A stretch of 64,000 nt of DNA from assembly GCA_020226215.1 (NCBI GenBank), contig CM035236.1, positions 59,439,809 to 59,503,808 of the forward strand, given 5' to 3'. Below are positions 49,757 to 61,826 of this stretch, one piece after another. Each line of letters opens with the position of its first letter. The first letter of the stretch is position 1. Source of the stretch: Sindora glabra. Lineage: Eukaryota; Streptophyta; Magnoliopsida; Fabales; Fabaceae. Under the pieces are notes generated by a model. It saw only the letters and a list, made by a program, of their open reading frames with translations, had not been told where the DNA came from and ran no database searches. A program made the translations under genes and the position numbers.

Positions 49757-51914
49757 AAAATACAATCCACAATATTAAGTCATCTATTATTAAGATAAAA
49801 ATCTGCAGTAAGATATATACTCACTTAGTGAGGTGTGTTCATAATAGGACTCAGAATGGTTCATTTGATCTTTCTTTTATCCTCCTAATTCATTGTTTAT
49901 AATATTATGAATACAAGAATACTATTTAATATTCTTTTAAAGTATTACAAACCTAATTTCCAAATCATAATATGATAGTATCTTTTATGTTTAGTTTCTT
50001 GTAATTCCTAACATAGGCTTATATAATCAATCACTATGTGTTAAGGATTTACTTAAATCAACTTTAAATACTAAAATATTAAATTTTATGATATAAATAT
50101 ACTCTTAAGTATAATATTCTAGAGCCTCAAATCATTATTTTAATAGTAGTATCCAAATAGGATAATAAAATAAGAGTTTTTGATCTAAATATGAAACAAT
50201 TGAAATATCTAAACTTTATGCTATAAAAATGTTATATTTATATTAGTATAGCATTTTACAATATAAAAATTATATTTTTTATCATATATTATCATATAAA
50301 TCAAATACACATAAAAATGAGTTTTCTAGATAAATTTTCAAATTATCCAAAATCATAAAAGGCATCATCTCTAAAATATTGCAAGCATGATACTTTAGCC
50401 CTCCATAGCATAAAAATATTTTTCAAAAGCATTATTAAGAATTTATAATATACATAAAAAGGGTTTTGCTTGGATATGTTGGAGTTTTACAAAATATTAA
50501 AATATAATGTTCTATGTTTACTCTTAACTATTTTATTCTATCAGTTTGTATCATAAAAACTTCTATTTTTCTGAGTTATCACTATACATTCAAAACAGAT
50601 AAAAAATGGGTTTTCTTTCAAAATCATATATGATTCTTTCAAAATATTAACATATAATACTTTGTATATATTTTAATTATATTATTTTAGCATTTTATAA
50701 CATAATATATATATATTTTTTGTGCACCATTCTATATATAAAAAACATATGTAAGTGACTTTATCTTGAAATCAACTTCCAAATAACAGAAATCAGAGAA
50801 TCAGATCCAATAAAAGGTTTTACCACATCTTGATAATGCTGTTAATAGCTCACTAGCATTAGAGACCATGAAGGACCACCAAATTTGAAGTGCTTTGTTG
50901 TTGTCAACCCAACTCCAACCCACAAATGCTTGAGGTCCTTCATGCATTTCAATAGTAGGAAGACATTAGAGGAAGCTTGCTTAAGGAGAGCTATTTGTAG
51001 TGGCAAGAGATCATGGATGGTCAGTGGTATTGCTTAGCTTCAATCTTGTTTAGCCACTATTCACAACTTCTCTATCATGACTGGATATTAATGCTATTAG
51101 AGGGAGTTGCAACATATAATAGCAAAAGAGAGAAGAACAATAGTAATGGTGATCAATAAAAATAGAGAGGGAAGGGAGTTGCCAAAAAAAGGAACAGGAG
51201 AAAGGGAGAAAAGAAAGTAAGAACCAATATTGTGTGATGAGAGAGAAAGAGAGTTAAAGATTTTAGTATTAATAAGAAAAGAAAGAGAGAAATCGAGAAA
51301 GGTGAGAAAGACAGGGAGGTCGGGTGTGAGAAAAAGGAAGAGAGAAGGGGTACTATCCATATAAAAATAAAAGGGAGGAAAGAGAAAAGTTGACATAAGG
51401 CTAGGAGAGATGATTCCATGCTCCTCACCTATTTAAGCTCACCCTTATCTTGTGATCTCTACCCTTCATTTTAATTTAACTACATTATTTATTTTTATAA
51501 AACTAATTTCATTTACAATATTAACTCCATTATTTTTATTCTTCCCTTAATATATATATTTGTAATAACTTAAAGAACTTGGAAGTCTTGAAATAAATAT
51601 TAATCTTCTTAATTTCCCCAAAATAATTTATCCAATACAAGTAATTAATTTTATAAAGGCTTATATGAATAATTACTAAAATTATTTTTGTTCAGCTTGA
51701 AAGAAAATCTTTATAAAAAAATTTAAACAAGCCTCAAATCAATCATGGCTATAAAATAAATAAATAAATAGATATATTTTGAATTTATCTTTCGTATTAT
51801 TTTAACATTCCAAAGCCTTTAGAAAGAGGAGAAATTCAAAATCAAATATTAACTAAATAAATTTCACAAGCATTAAAATTTATAAAACTCTAAATGTTGA
51901 CGCAGGGTATTACA
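49757..51914 (-). mobile_element. 3' LTR (truncated) of the minus-strand element T
   Basis: It is a direct repeat of 57606-63387 (after removing the nested LTR there). On the - strand it starts TGTAATACCCTG at 51914, right after a polypurine tract. The other LTR copy is about 3.5 kb, so about 1.3 kb of this copy's 3' end is missing at the 49757 side. It includes a GA-rich (CT-rich on -) leader segment near 51120-51400, in which two overlapping minus-strand frames are by-products. Confidence 0.75.
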
Positions 51915-53651
51915 AGTTCTCCCCTTTTAAAAAAATTTATCCCCAAATTTTCAAGAAATTAAGCATAATTGTATAAAATTGTCAACAACCAGTTTATCAA
52001 TTTAGTGTATCATTATAAAGGTTAAAGTAGTATTTCTTTCTTCTTTTCTGAATGATTTCACTTACTACATAATTTAAATGTAATCACACGAACTCTGAGT
52101 ATTTAGTAAATCACTTTCACTAAACTTAAGCTAACATGCTTGCTTGTGTGCCAAACACTTTTAGGTAAATCAAACTCAAACAAGTGCCTTAAACATAATT
52201 TAAAGCTTACCATGCAATTTTTTTTGTTTTTTTAAAAACATAATTCATTTCTCATCTAATAAAATAAAGATGATATTTATATGCATTGATCATTCACTGC
52301 AATGCTAGCACATTCCACATACAATCACTAAGTGATTTTATCAATTATCACATAATCAAATTTGGTTAGCAATCCAGAATTAAAGATTTCAACTAAAGAT
52401 TCAATCATATACACAAGCCTATAACTTGGCCAAAACTATAATTATACTCACACTCCATTTGATCAACTGATAAAAAGTACAATCAATAATTACAAATCAT
52501 ATCCCGTTCATGCTCAGTGGCAATCACACAAATTGCTATTGCAATAGTATTCTCATAACTTTTCATTTCAAGGTTCAACAACAATCATTCATGATAATAT
52601 AACTTAATCACCAAGCATTGCCACAAACACTAATTTCACAAAAAATAATCATCAACCATTCAATTAGCCCATAAAGTTCCATTACATTCATATCAAATAA
52701 AAACATCCAAGATCAATTAGATATCAATATTAGAACATAATACATAGCAGTATAAAGAATGACTATAGTAGCTTTTTTGTGAAAATTCATCAAATGACCA
52801 TATTTGATATCCAAGGGTTCTTCTCATATTTTGGCTCTAGTCTTATCCTTTGCCACCCTAAGCCTACGACCATTAACTTTTTTCCTCTACCACTAACCAC
52901 TCATCTCCTCCTTTGTGGAGGATATGTATTGTCCCCTCGTAAATTATGTACAAGATGAGTACTCATTATGAATCATATACTAGTGAACAATGATAAGACA
53001 CCATAGGTATTGCATCACCATGATGGGACACTATAAGCATCAATTATACATCTTATGATTGCATATCATAGGGTATGGTTAAAATATTAACTACACCATA
53101 AGGGTTTCATTAATAAAATTTATCATTCTCATGTCATCAATCATTTAGTATAAATGAACTACATAATTCATCACATAATTTTAGGCACATTCATTTCCTC
53201 AATCAACAAAGAAAAAATGCCACTCTTGTCAACATCAATCACAAATCATAACTCAATTTCATTTCACACAATACAAATTATTCATTTCATACATTTCCAA
53301 TGATTCATTTCATCTTCACCTCATTCATTTCACACAATTTAAACCATCCATTCACATAACATTAATCACAAATCAAAACTCAAATTCATGTCACACAGCT
53401 TGGATCATCACATACTTTCAACATTTATCTCAGAAATAATTCACTAAGGAAATAGTTCATCCTACAAGATAAACAATGATTAATTTTAAGAGAGAAACAA
53501 ATAGTGACTAACACATATATAATAAGAAAATCCATGGAGATCTTCAAAGACATGCCTCATGGTATATCCAACTTACTTACTCAAATTTGATAATTAGTTC
53601 ATTCTAGCCAATTCACTACTAGGAACCTAAACCATACTTCGATACCACCTC
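51915..53651 (-). mobile_element. Internal region of element T, non-coding or almost so
   Basis: Only 1.74 kb separates the two LTRs. On the - strand a short basic stretch near 52910-52845 (PPQRRR, a stop, VVSGRGKKVNGRR) looks like the first residues of a gypsy gag; no other protein could be read. The element is therefore non-autonomous, of the large-derivative (LARD) kind, or heavily deleted. Polypurine tract: 51916-51931, read on - as TTTAAAAGGGGAGAAC. Primer site candidate: 53641-53648, read on - as GTGGTATC, close to the initiator-Met type TGGTATCAGA. Confidence 0.6.
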
Positions 53652-56163
53652 TATCATGACCCACTTTTTAGATATCGTGACCAGCGTAAAGATACATAAT
53701 TACTACTATTATACTAGCTAAATATCCTTATAAGCCTTAATAATACTACTAAATCTTATTTTTCCCTGATTTTCAAAAATATTTTACAAAAAATAGATAA
53801 AGTCTCTCCTATTTTTGGATACTTTCTAAAGGCCACATGCCTAACAATATAAAAATATTATATATTTTCAAATATGATAGCATTAGCCATTCACACAGTA
53901 TTATACAAACTTAAACTTATACACGATTAAGAACTTAGTGCATCTAATGCTAAGTTAACAATATCTTAATCTTAAATTCTAATCCTATTCTAAAGAGGAT
54001 TCCAACTGTCAAATCTTTCAATTAAGGTAGTTTTTTATTCTTTATGCATGAGGCATAGCTTGAATAAACTATCTTAACCTAAAAATATTGGAATAAAATG
54101 GAATGAGTGACATGAACTCAGTGAGCATATGTCTACTTCCACTAAATCTCAGTTACATTATATTAAATAGTCATATGCTAGTCAAAAGTTTGATTAGAGA
54201 AATAAATGTAGTTCAGATTCCTTGAGTTTCTAAATGTGCAAAACTATGCCTTGGATGAAATGTTTACCTGTACACAATTTAAATTCTATACTTCTCATCA
54301 TAAAAATATAACAATCCAATAGCACACAACATTATTATCATGTTAAACACTACCCATTCTAGGTAGTCGTCATAATCATTAAATAGTCATTAAGGCTTAA
54401 ATACAAATAAATTAACTTAATCATGCAAATATTAATATCTAATCATAGACACATCAAATGACATATCCAGTTTTAGTAAACATCTATGTAGCCACTTTTT
54501 GATTTTCATATCAATACTATATTTTTCTAAGCTATTAGCTAGAAATTTTTTATTTAACTCTCAGATGAATCTTATATCCTTCACAGTTATTTACTGGGAA
54601 TTTACCTTTTAGCTTTCAGAGCATTGTTTCATTACAATTTATAATTCCTAAAGTCATTACTCTAACACAGTTCATAATTCTAATGCCATCTATGGCCTAA
54701 TTCGTAGAAGATATATACACTTGAGAGCTCAACTTTCATATCACAATTATTTATAAAACTTCAATGCAAAAAAATTAAATTTATCATTGGAAAATACCAA
54801 GCACATATTAATATATAATCATAATATACAGATATCATTAAACTCAATCACAATCCATCCATAGTTAGAAACACCATTATCATGCTTCTTTTGCGCACTC
54901 TAATCAATTAACATTCTCTCAAAAAGTTAATTGTACTTATACCATAGAACCAAGTTTGTGCATGGATACAGGTATATATATGTAATGTCCTAAATTTTTA
55001 ATTTTATCATTTGAATTTCTAAATTCTAAGGTTGTAGAAATGAAGAGTATGTTTGAATTAGCTTGGTGGGTGAATCTTAAGTTGAAAGGAATTAAGTGTA
55101 AAGGTCAACGAAATTTTAAAGGAAAAAGGATAGTAGGAAAAGAATTAATTTTCCTAAACAATATAGATGATTAGAGGAGGTTAGAAAACCCTAAAAAAGG
55201 AAGTTATCTAAGTTTGATAGTGTAAGGAATTTTAAACAGACAGAAACCCTATGGACCAAATTACAAAAGTGCAAAATCAGGTGTGGTTAAAGTGTAAATA
55301 ACTAAGAATTTGGGATCTACTATGATAACTAAGAATTTAGGGTGTAATATGTGATTTTATTTAGTGAGACCAATAGACACATGACAAGTGTCATTATTAG
55401 AAGAAAATGGCAAGAATAGCCTTACTAATTAGTGAAAAAGGACCAAAATACCCTTGAAGCTTCATGAAAGCTCTTCTTCCTTCTCCTTTCTTCTCCAAGT
55501 CGTAGAACACCTCCATGAAAGCACCAAAAATGTGCAAGAGAGAGAAGGGAGAGAGAGAAAACTTCTTTTGACTTTTTTCACCCAAATATAGTGAGAATTA
55601 GGCTTAGTTGTAGAAGGGAAAGTTACTCTTCTCATCAAGCTCTATCTATTGGTGTGTTTAGATTGAAGAAAGCTCAAGTTTGATCAAGTTTGGTGAGCTC
55701 TAAGTGAGGATTTTCAAGTTGCAGCAAGAGGTAAAAATGTTCTCCTCTAAAAGCTCTTTAATGTACTCTTTTTAGTTTCTTGAAATTTTGATGTTGGTGT
55801 GGTCAAAGGTAGTTGACCATGGAGTTTTGGATGAATTGAACATGTCTAATGGTGTTTTGGATGTTGTTATGTTGATCTATGGCTTTGGTTTGGTGTAAAA
55901 ACAACAAGAAACCATAATGTACACATTAGGATTTTAGAGGCATAATGGTGCATGTGTGGATTTGGCATGATTTGTTTGGAATTTGGATAAATTGATGAAA
56001 TTAAGATGATTCTTATGAATTATGAAGCCTATGGAAGATGAAATTTTGAATTATGAAAGTGTGTATGAAACTTCCCTTTTGAGAAGCCAAAACCATGAAT
56101 GTGGAAAAGAAAGAGGGAAGGAGATTTAGCCATTTAAATTGTATTTTTGAAAGATTGGTAATG

Positions 56164-56402
56164 TACACGGGGTATAACACATCCCGTGTTGTACCCCGTG
56201 TTCTTCAATGAAGGCTGATCAGTATGTTACACGGGGTGCGACACTCCCCGTGTTTACCTCAGAACTGAAGGGCAGTAAGATACACGGGGTATGACACGGT
56301 CCGTGTTTACCCCCGTGTTCTTCTCTGAGCAATCCAATGAAGTCTCGAAGTAATTCAGAAAGAAACACGACTATAAACACGGGGTTCCCATACCCCGTGT
56401 TC
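56164..56402. repeat. ACACGGGG palindrome array 3
   Basis: Four units, near 56165-56202, 56229-56259, 56281-56318 and 56362-56402, each with ACACGGGG and CCCCGTGT arms. Spacers contain the same 'TCAATGAAGGCTGATCAGTATG' type sequence found between units of the other arrays. A 63-codon minus-strand frame here is similar to one in array 2 only because the repeats are similar. Confidence 0.85.
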
Positions 56403-56869
56403 TTTGTCAAGTGAACAATTTAGTTTCGATTCTTCACGATTTGCACGGTTTTGCCTTCGGATCCTTTTCTAATGCATATATGTGTCATTTCAGAGCCTGA
56501 AAATAAAATATAGAGCATCTAAGTATCCTTTTCAATTAATTTATATAAAATACTAAGTAAATGAATGATGAAACACATAGAACTTAAGTGCATTTGTGCA
56601 TTTATCAATGTGGAGGAAGTGAAGAATACATGAGGTTTAAGGAAAATGATGATGTTCTAATAAGAACTATGATGTGTATTTATGTAGACTAAGGAGTGAC
56701 AAGTTGGAAAGGCAAGAGGAATTGTAAAGAAGTTTTTAAGTGAGGGCAAAGGAAACATCACTATTAGAAGCTTATAAAAGGTAGCTAGCTTTATCCTTAA
56801 GCTCTATTTTCTATTTACATGATTTTCTGTATATTATGCCATTGTATGGAATGTGTATGAAATAGCTGT

Positions 56870-57065
56870 GTGCGCATCTCGGGAAGACAGTAAAATGCTG
56901 TGTGTGAGGCCTATGGCCCGAGTTCCCCGGGATGATAATGAAATTGCTGTGTGCGATACCTATGGCCTGAATACCTCGGGAAGATAGTGAAATGCTGTAT
57001 GTGAGGTCTGCGGCCCGAATACCCCGAGAAGATAATGAAATTACTGTATATGAGGCCTAGGTACG
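56870..57065 (+). repeat. GC-rich tandem repeat block in LTR b, copy 2
   Basis: Four units of about 48-55 bp share CTCGGGAAGACAGTAAAATGC then TGTGTGTGAGGCCTATGGCC. This is the counterpart, on the opposite strand, of the block at 881-1140. Confidence 0.75.
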
Positions 57066-59338
57066 ATTATCTGTGATGGCCATCTAGATATCTATATGAG
57101 TCCTTGAATGGGCTTGATGATTGCTATGTGTGATGCACATTTCTTACAATGGTACGAAAGGAGATGATAAATGATTAATTGATTTTAAAATGTATGTTTT
57201 ATTTGCTTAAGGATCTGGAATGGCTTGATATATTTTTTTATAGCAATAGCTAGCTACTGGGAAACTCTGTTTCTTATGTTTCTGTATTGTTACTAACCAT
57301 TCCAGGTGATGCTTCTAAAGGCCCTCTTGACAAAGGAGAATAAAGTTTTGAAGTTGTATTAAAAATGATTATATAGTTGGTGATATTGCAAGTGATGGAT
57401 GTGTGTTTTGTAAGTTGAACTTTTGGCATAATTACATGACCCTTACCTATATTGTATGAAATACAGAAATTTGAGGTATTGTGAGCTAGCTTAGAGTAGA
57501 AGGTAAATTAGTATGCATTAATTACCTATTTAATGAGGATTAAGGTGTTAATGAGTGAGGGAGTTTACAATATACATGAATATAAAATCTATACTATCAA
57601 TAAGAAAAATACAATCCACAATATTAAGTCATCTTTTATTAAGATAAAAATCTATGGTAAGATATATACTTAGTTGGGAGAGCGCATTCATAATAGGACT
57701 CAAAATGGTTCATTTCATCCATCTTTTGTCCTCCTAGTTCACCATTTATAATATTATGAATACAAGAATACTATTTATTTTTCTTTCCAGGCATTACAAA
57801 CCTAATTTCCAAATCATAATATGATAATATCTCATGTGATTAGTTTCTTGTAATTCCTAACATAGGCTTATATAATCAATCACTACGTGTTAAGGATTTA
57901 CTTAAATCAACTTTAAACACTAAAATATTAACTTTTATCATATAAATATAATCTAAGTATAATATTCTAGAGCCTTAAGTCATCATTTTATCAATATTAT
58001 CCAAATAGGATGACAAAATAAGAGTTTTTGATCTAAATATGAAACAATCAAAATATGTAAGCTTTATGTGATAAAAATGTTATTTCATATCAATCAAGCA
58101 TTTTATAACTTAAATTTTGTATTTTTTCCTCATAAGTTATCATATATCTCAAATACACATAAAAATGAGTTTTCTAGATAAATTTTCAAATTATCCAAAA
58201 TCATAAAGGCTAATGTCTCTAAAATATCGCAAGCATTATACTTCAACTTTCCATAACATAAAAATATTATTTTTCAAAAGCATTATTAAGAATCTTAATG
58301 TACATAAAATAGGTTTTGCTTGGATCATGTTAGAATCTTACAAAATATTAAAATATAATGTTATATATTTACCCTTAACTTTTTTATTCTAAAGTCTATA
58401 TCATAAAACTTCTATTTTTGTGAGTCATCACTATACATTCAAAACACTTAGAAATGGGTTTTCTTTCTAAATCATATATGATTCTTTCATAATATTAACA
58501 TATAACGCTTTGTTTATATTTTAATTTTCTTATTTTAGTATTTTATAACATAAAAAATATATTTTCCATGTGTACCATTCAATATATAAAAAACACACAT
58601 AAGTAACTTTATCTTGAAATCAACTCCCAAATAATAGAAATCAAAGAATCAGATCACATAGAAAGTTTTAACATATCATAATAAGGCTGTAATATCCCAA
58701 GTAAAATTTCAAGTTTTATAATTTTTGTTATTCGTGAATAATTAAGTATTATATTCGATTAATACTTGATTTATAATTATTTTTTCATATTAACAAATTC
58801 AGATTATTGGAAATGATTTTTGCAATAATATTTAAAAATTATTTATTCTTTTCATTTGGCCGTTACTAACTCGAGAATGGTGAAATGATTTTTTTATATA
58901 AAAGAATTTTCTATAAGTTAATAATAATTTAGTAATTATGGTTAGAATTTGTATTTAATAAATTATTCTTAGAAAATCGTTAAGATTTGAAAATTTTGAA
59001 GTTTTAAATAAAATTAATTTTATAAAAATATGAGTATTAAGATTTTATTCCTTAGAAGTGTTATTGAAATATTTTATTGAAAAATATGAAATTTGAAAGA
59101 TATGAAAATTTAATGGTTCAAATGGATTTTAAGTTGAATAAAGGGTTAAGATTTTAAAATGGCAAAAGTGAACTCAATATTGCAAAATCAAAATTCCAAA
59201 CTTACTACTCAGAATTCTCTCCTTTCTTATTGAATTTTCGGGTACCAGCTTGATTTTTCCTTAGTTTTCGCGCCACTCTCATTTCTTTTACACAGTTCCA
59301 ACTGCCTCGGTTGCTGTTTTCTTTCTGGCACATTCTTC

Positions 59339-59365
59339 TAATATATATATATATATATATATATA
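59339..59365. repeat. (TA)n tract in the solo LTR
   Basis: A 27 bp alternating run just upstream of the CT-rich leader, where the LTR's TATA box would be expected, so it may act as one. Confidence 0.8.
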
Positions 59366-60913
59366 GTGAGAGTCGGTGCTGCTCTCTCATTTAAGGAGGT
59401 CGGTGTTGTTTTCTTTTAAAAGAAAAATCTGCTCCCTCTTCTTTTCAGACAGCATATGTCCTTTTTCCTTTTTTTTTTTTGAGTTTTACAGCCATTCTTT
59501 GAAATTTCTGGACAGCAGCATTTCTTTTCTCTTTCCGTGTCAGCACACTTTCTTTTTATTTTTGTTAAGGCGGTTCTACTTTTCTTGTAAGAAAAAGTGG
59601 CCACCCCTTTTTCCTTACTTATTTCCAGCAGTTTCTTTCACTTTTCCCCATTCTGTCACTGTTCAATCTCCACACACACACACCGTCAAACAACTGTTGG
59701 GCACGTCCATGCCCATCATCGCCAAGGTCACCACACCATTGCTGTTTGCCATCTTGTTTCACACCGGATGCTGCTGCATCAGAATGACAGCTAGACTTTG
59801 CTGTTGCTCTCTTTTCTTCATGCTATTGCGAATAACTGTGGAGGAAAGAGGAGCTATAGACGATAGCTAAGCGGCAGGTTAGAGCCACCGGTTCTGCATG
59901 ACTCTCGACTACCACCCACTATCCACGTTATCGGTGTGCTCCTTCTCAGCTGCAACCAGCTCGAGGAACAGGGGAGTCACTACTCCCTTTCTTTTATCCA
60001 CATCTTTTAAAGCCATTGTCGGCGGTGAGCTTCTAATAACTTGCCATAGCATTAGTAAGTTGTTTGAAACAAAATCCAAAATATTTAAGATCTATTAAAC
60101 GAGGAAATTAGAAATCCTTGAAGCACGATTATGCACTTGATATTTTGTTGCAAGTTTAGAAATTTTATAGAATAACATATTAGGTTTCAGTTTTTTTTGC
60201 GCTAGGCTCATATGATCAAGGCATTCTAGGGTATTATTATTTAGCATTTAAAATGCAATGTTTGTGGGTTAGTAAATCCTAACTATATGAAACCAGGTTT
60301 GATAATTTTACTAAATTAGTTAAAAGAGTGAAAAAAAATAGATGTATGGGTTTGCAAATAACCTAGTTAGAAATAATATTGGAGTATAGAATTCTTAATA
60401 TTTTAATAATTTTATATGTGATTCAAATAAACCCCGAATATAAATTAGTGACTTTGTTAAAAATAAAGTGAAAGATAGTAGGAAATAAATGCATAATTTT
60501 ATGAAATGGTATGAATTTGATATTTTTATGGATTAATGAAAATTATTATTACTAACTTAAATACTTTGAATGTTTCATATTAATTCAAAATTATATTTTA
60601 TGTAGATTTGGCATAAGGACAATGTACAAGAGTTTGATTTAATTGTGACAAATGAGTATAAATAGAAGATCTCATGATTCAAATATAGAATTGTGATATT
60701 TGTAAATATTTAAAAATAAGGGAATTTAGAATCTAAAATGAGTACATGATAGTAACCATTTAATACTGAAAGTAATAAGGAATGCCATTGTATTATAGTG
60801 TGACTAAGGATTTGTAATATATAGAAAGAAAATAAGTAATATTTACATGATTTATTTTTATAAATGTTGTTATTAGGTGGAAAAGAATTATTTCAAGATA
60901 TTACAGGAAATGT

Positions 60914-60962
60914 CCATCTCACTAGGTGAGTATATATCTCACTAGGTGAGTATATATCTCAC
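60914..60962. repeat. 21 bp tandem repeat
   Basis: ATCTCACTAGGTGAGTATAT occurs twice in a row and is followed by a third, partial ATCTCACCA. The core TCACTAGGTGA is a near-palindrome. Confidence 0.9.
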
Positions 60963-61808
60963 CACTAATTTTATCTTAACATAAAATGATTTAATTGTAA
61001 TTTTCTTATTGGTAATGTCGATTTGATTCTTATTATATAAAATTATTTTTGTGATATAAGAGTAATTAGTTGATAATGAATTATAGTTGGTCAGAGTGCC
61101 TAGCGAATGTACGGTTATGCCATTAGTAGCTATTGATTAATTAATTATGAAAGAATTGTAATAATTATGTTATATGCTTTGATGACCCGTGATTGTTGAA
61201 TAGTTGTTTATATGGATTTACATTGAATTTGGTGAGGAGAATAAAGTGAAGTTCTAGTGAAATTGTTATATTATGAATTACGCCTTAAAAGGCATATGAA
61301 GAATGGTGAAATGTATTAGAGCATTGATATTGAACATCATGATCTATGATGAAGGGACGTTGTGATATTCAGATGATAAATTCTTGATAAATAGAAGTGG
61401 AACAGATATATAATCGATTTGAGAGCCGATTGAGAAATTCTTGACTAACAATCGAGAAGAATGTAAGATGGATTTAAGAGTCAAATAGGAAATCCCTAAC
61501 TAATGGTTAAAGAGTATAGAATTGATTTAGATACCATCAAACAGTTATAAGTGTGTTCATTGTATTTCAATGTGTGAGATAAGATGATTGTTCGTGATTA
61601 ACTTTTACTAATGATTTGATTGTGATGATTTGTTTACATTTGAGCCTTAATGATTGTTTGTATGTAATGCTTATCCGAAATGGGTAATATATGATTTGAA
61701 TGATAATAGAAAGTTGAGATTCCTATTATTGTGCTACGAGAAATAGAGTTTAAGTCTTGTGCAAGTGAATCTCTATTTCAAGATATGATTTCATTTATTT
61801 CAAGACTC

Positions 61809-61826
61809 AAAAAAAAAAAAAAAAAG
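61809..61826. repeat. Poly-A tract
   Basis: A run of about 17 A residues within the solo LTR; it generates the lysine run of a chance open frame at 61731-61931. Confidence 0.85.

Larger units (their letters stand above)
54981..57569 (+). mobile_element. Long gypsy-type solo LTR (family b, copy 2)
   Basis: It runs from TGTAATGTCC to GAGTTTACA and is flanked by ATATA on both sides (54976-54980 and 57570-57574). It is the inverted partner of 350-3040 and carries the same repeat blocks in reverse order. Unlike copy 1 it retains about 100 bp near 56520-56620 whose complement reads TGATAAATGCACAAATG, the same as the start of LTR family a at 34358. Confidence 0.85.

Noticed and set aside
51097..51428. 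Two overlapping minus-strand frames with many Phe/Leu/Ser (membrane-like)
   Set aside because: They fall in the CT-rich leader of the element T LTR, and the other LTR copy has the segment with different frames (62634-62843 on +).
59376..59870. 164-codon open frame, the longest in the window
   Set aside because: It lies in the CT-rich leader of a solo LTR, with Phe/Ser/Leu/Cys-biased composition, no recognisable domain, and overlapping frames on both strands.
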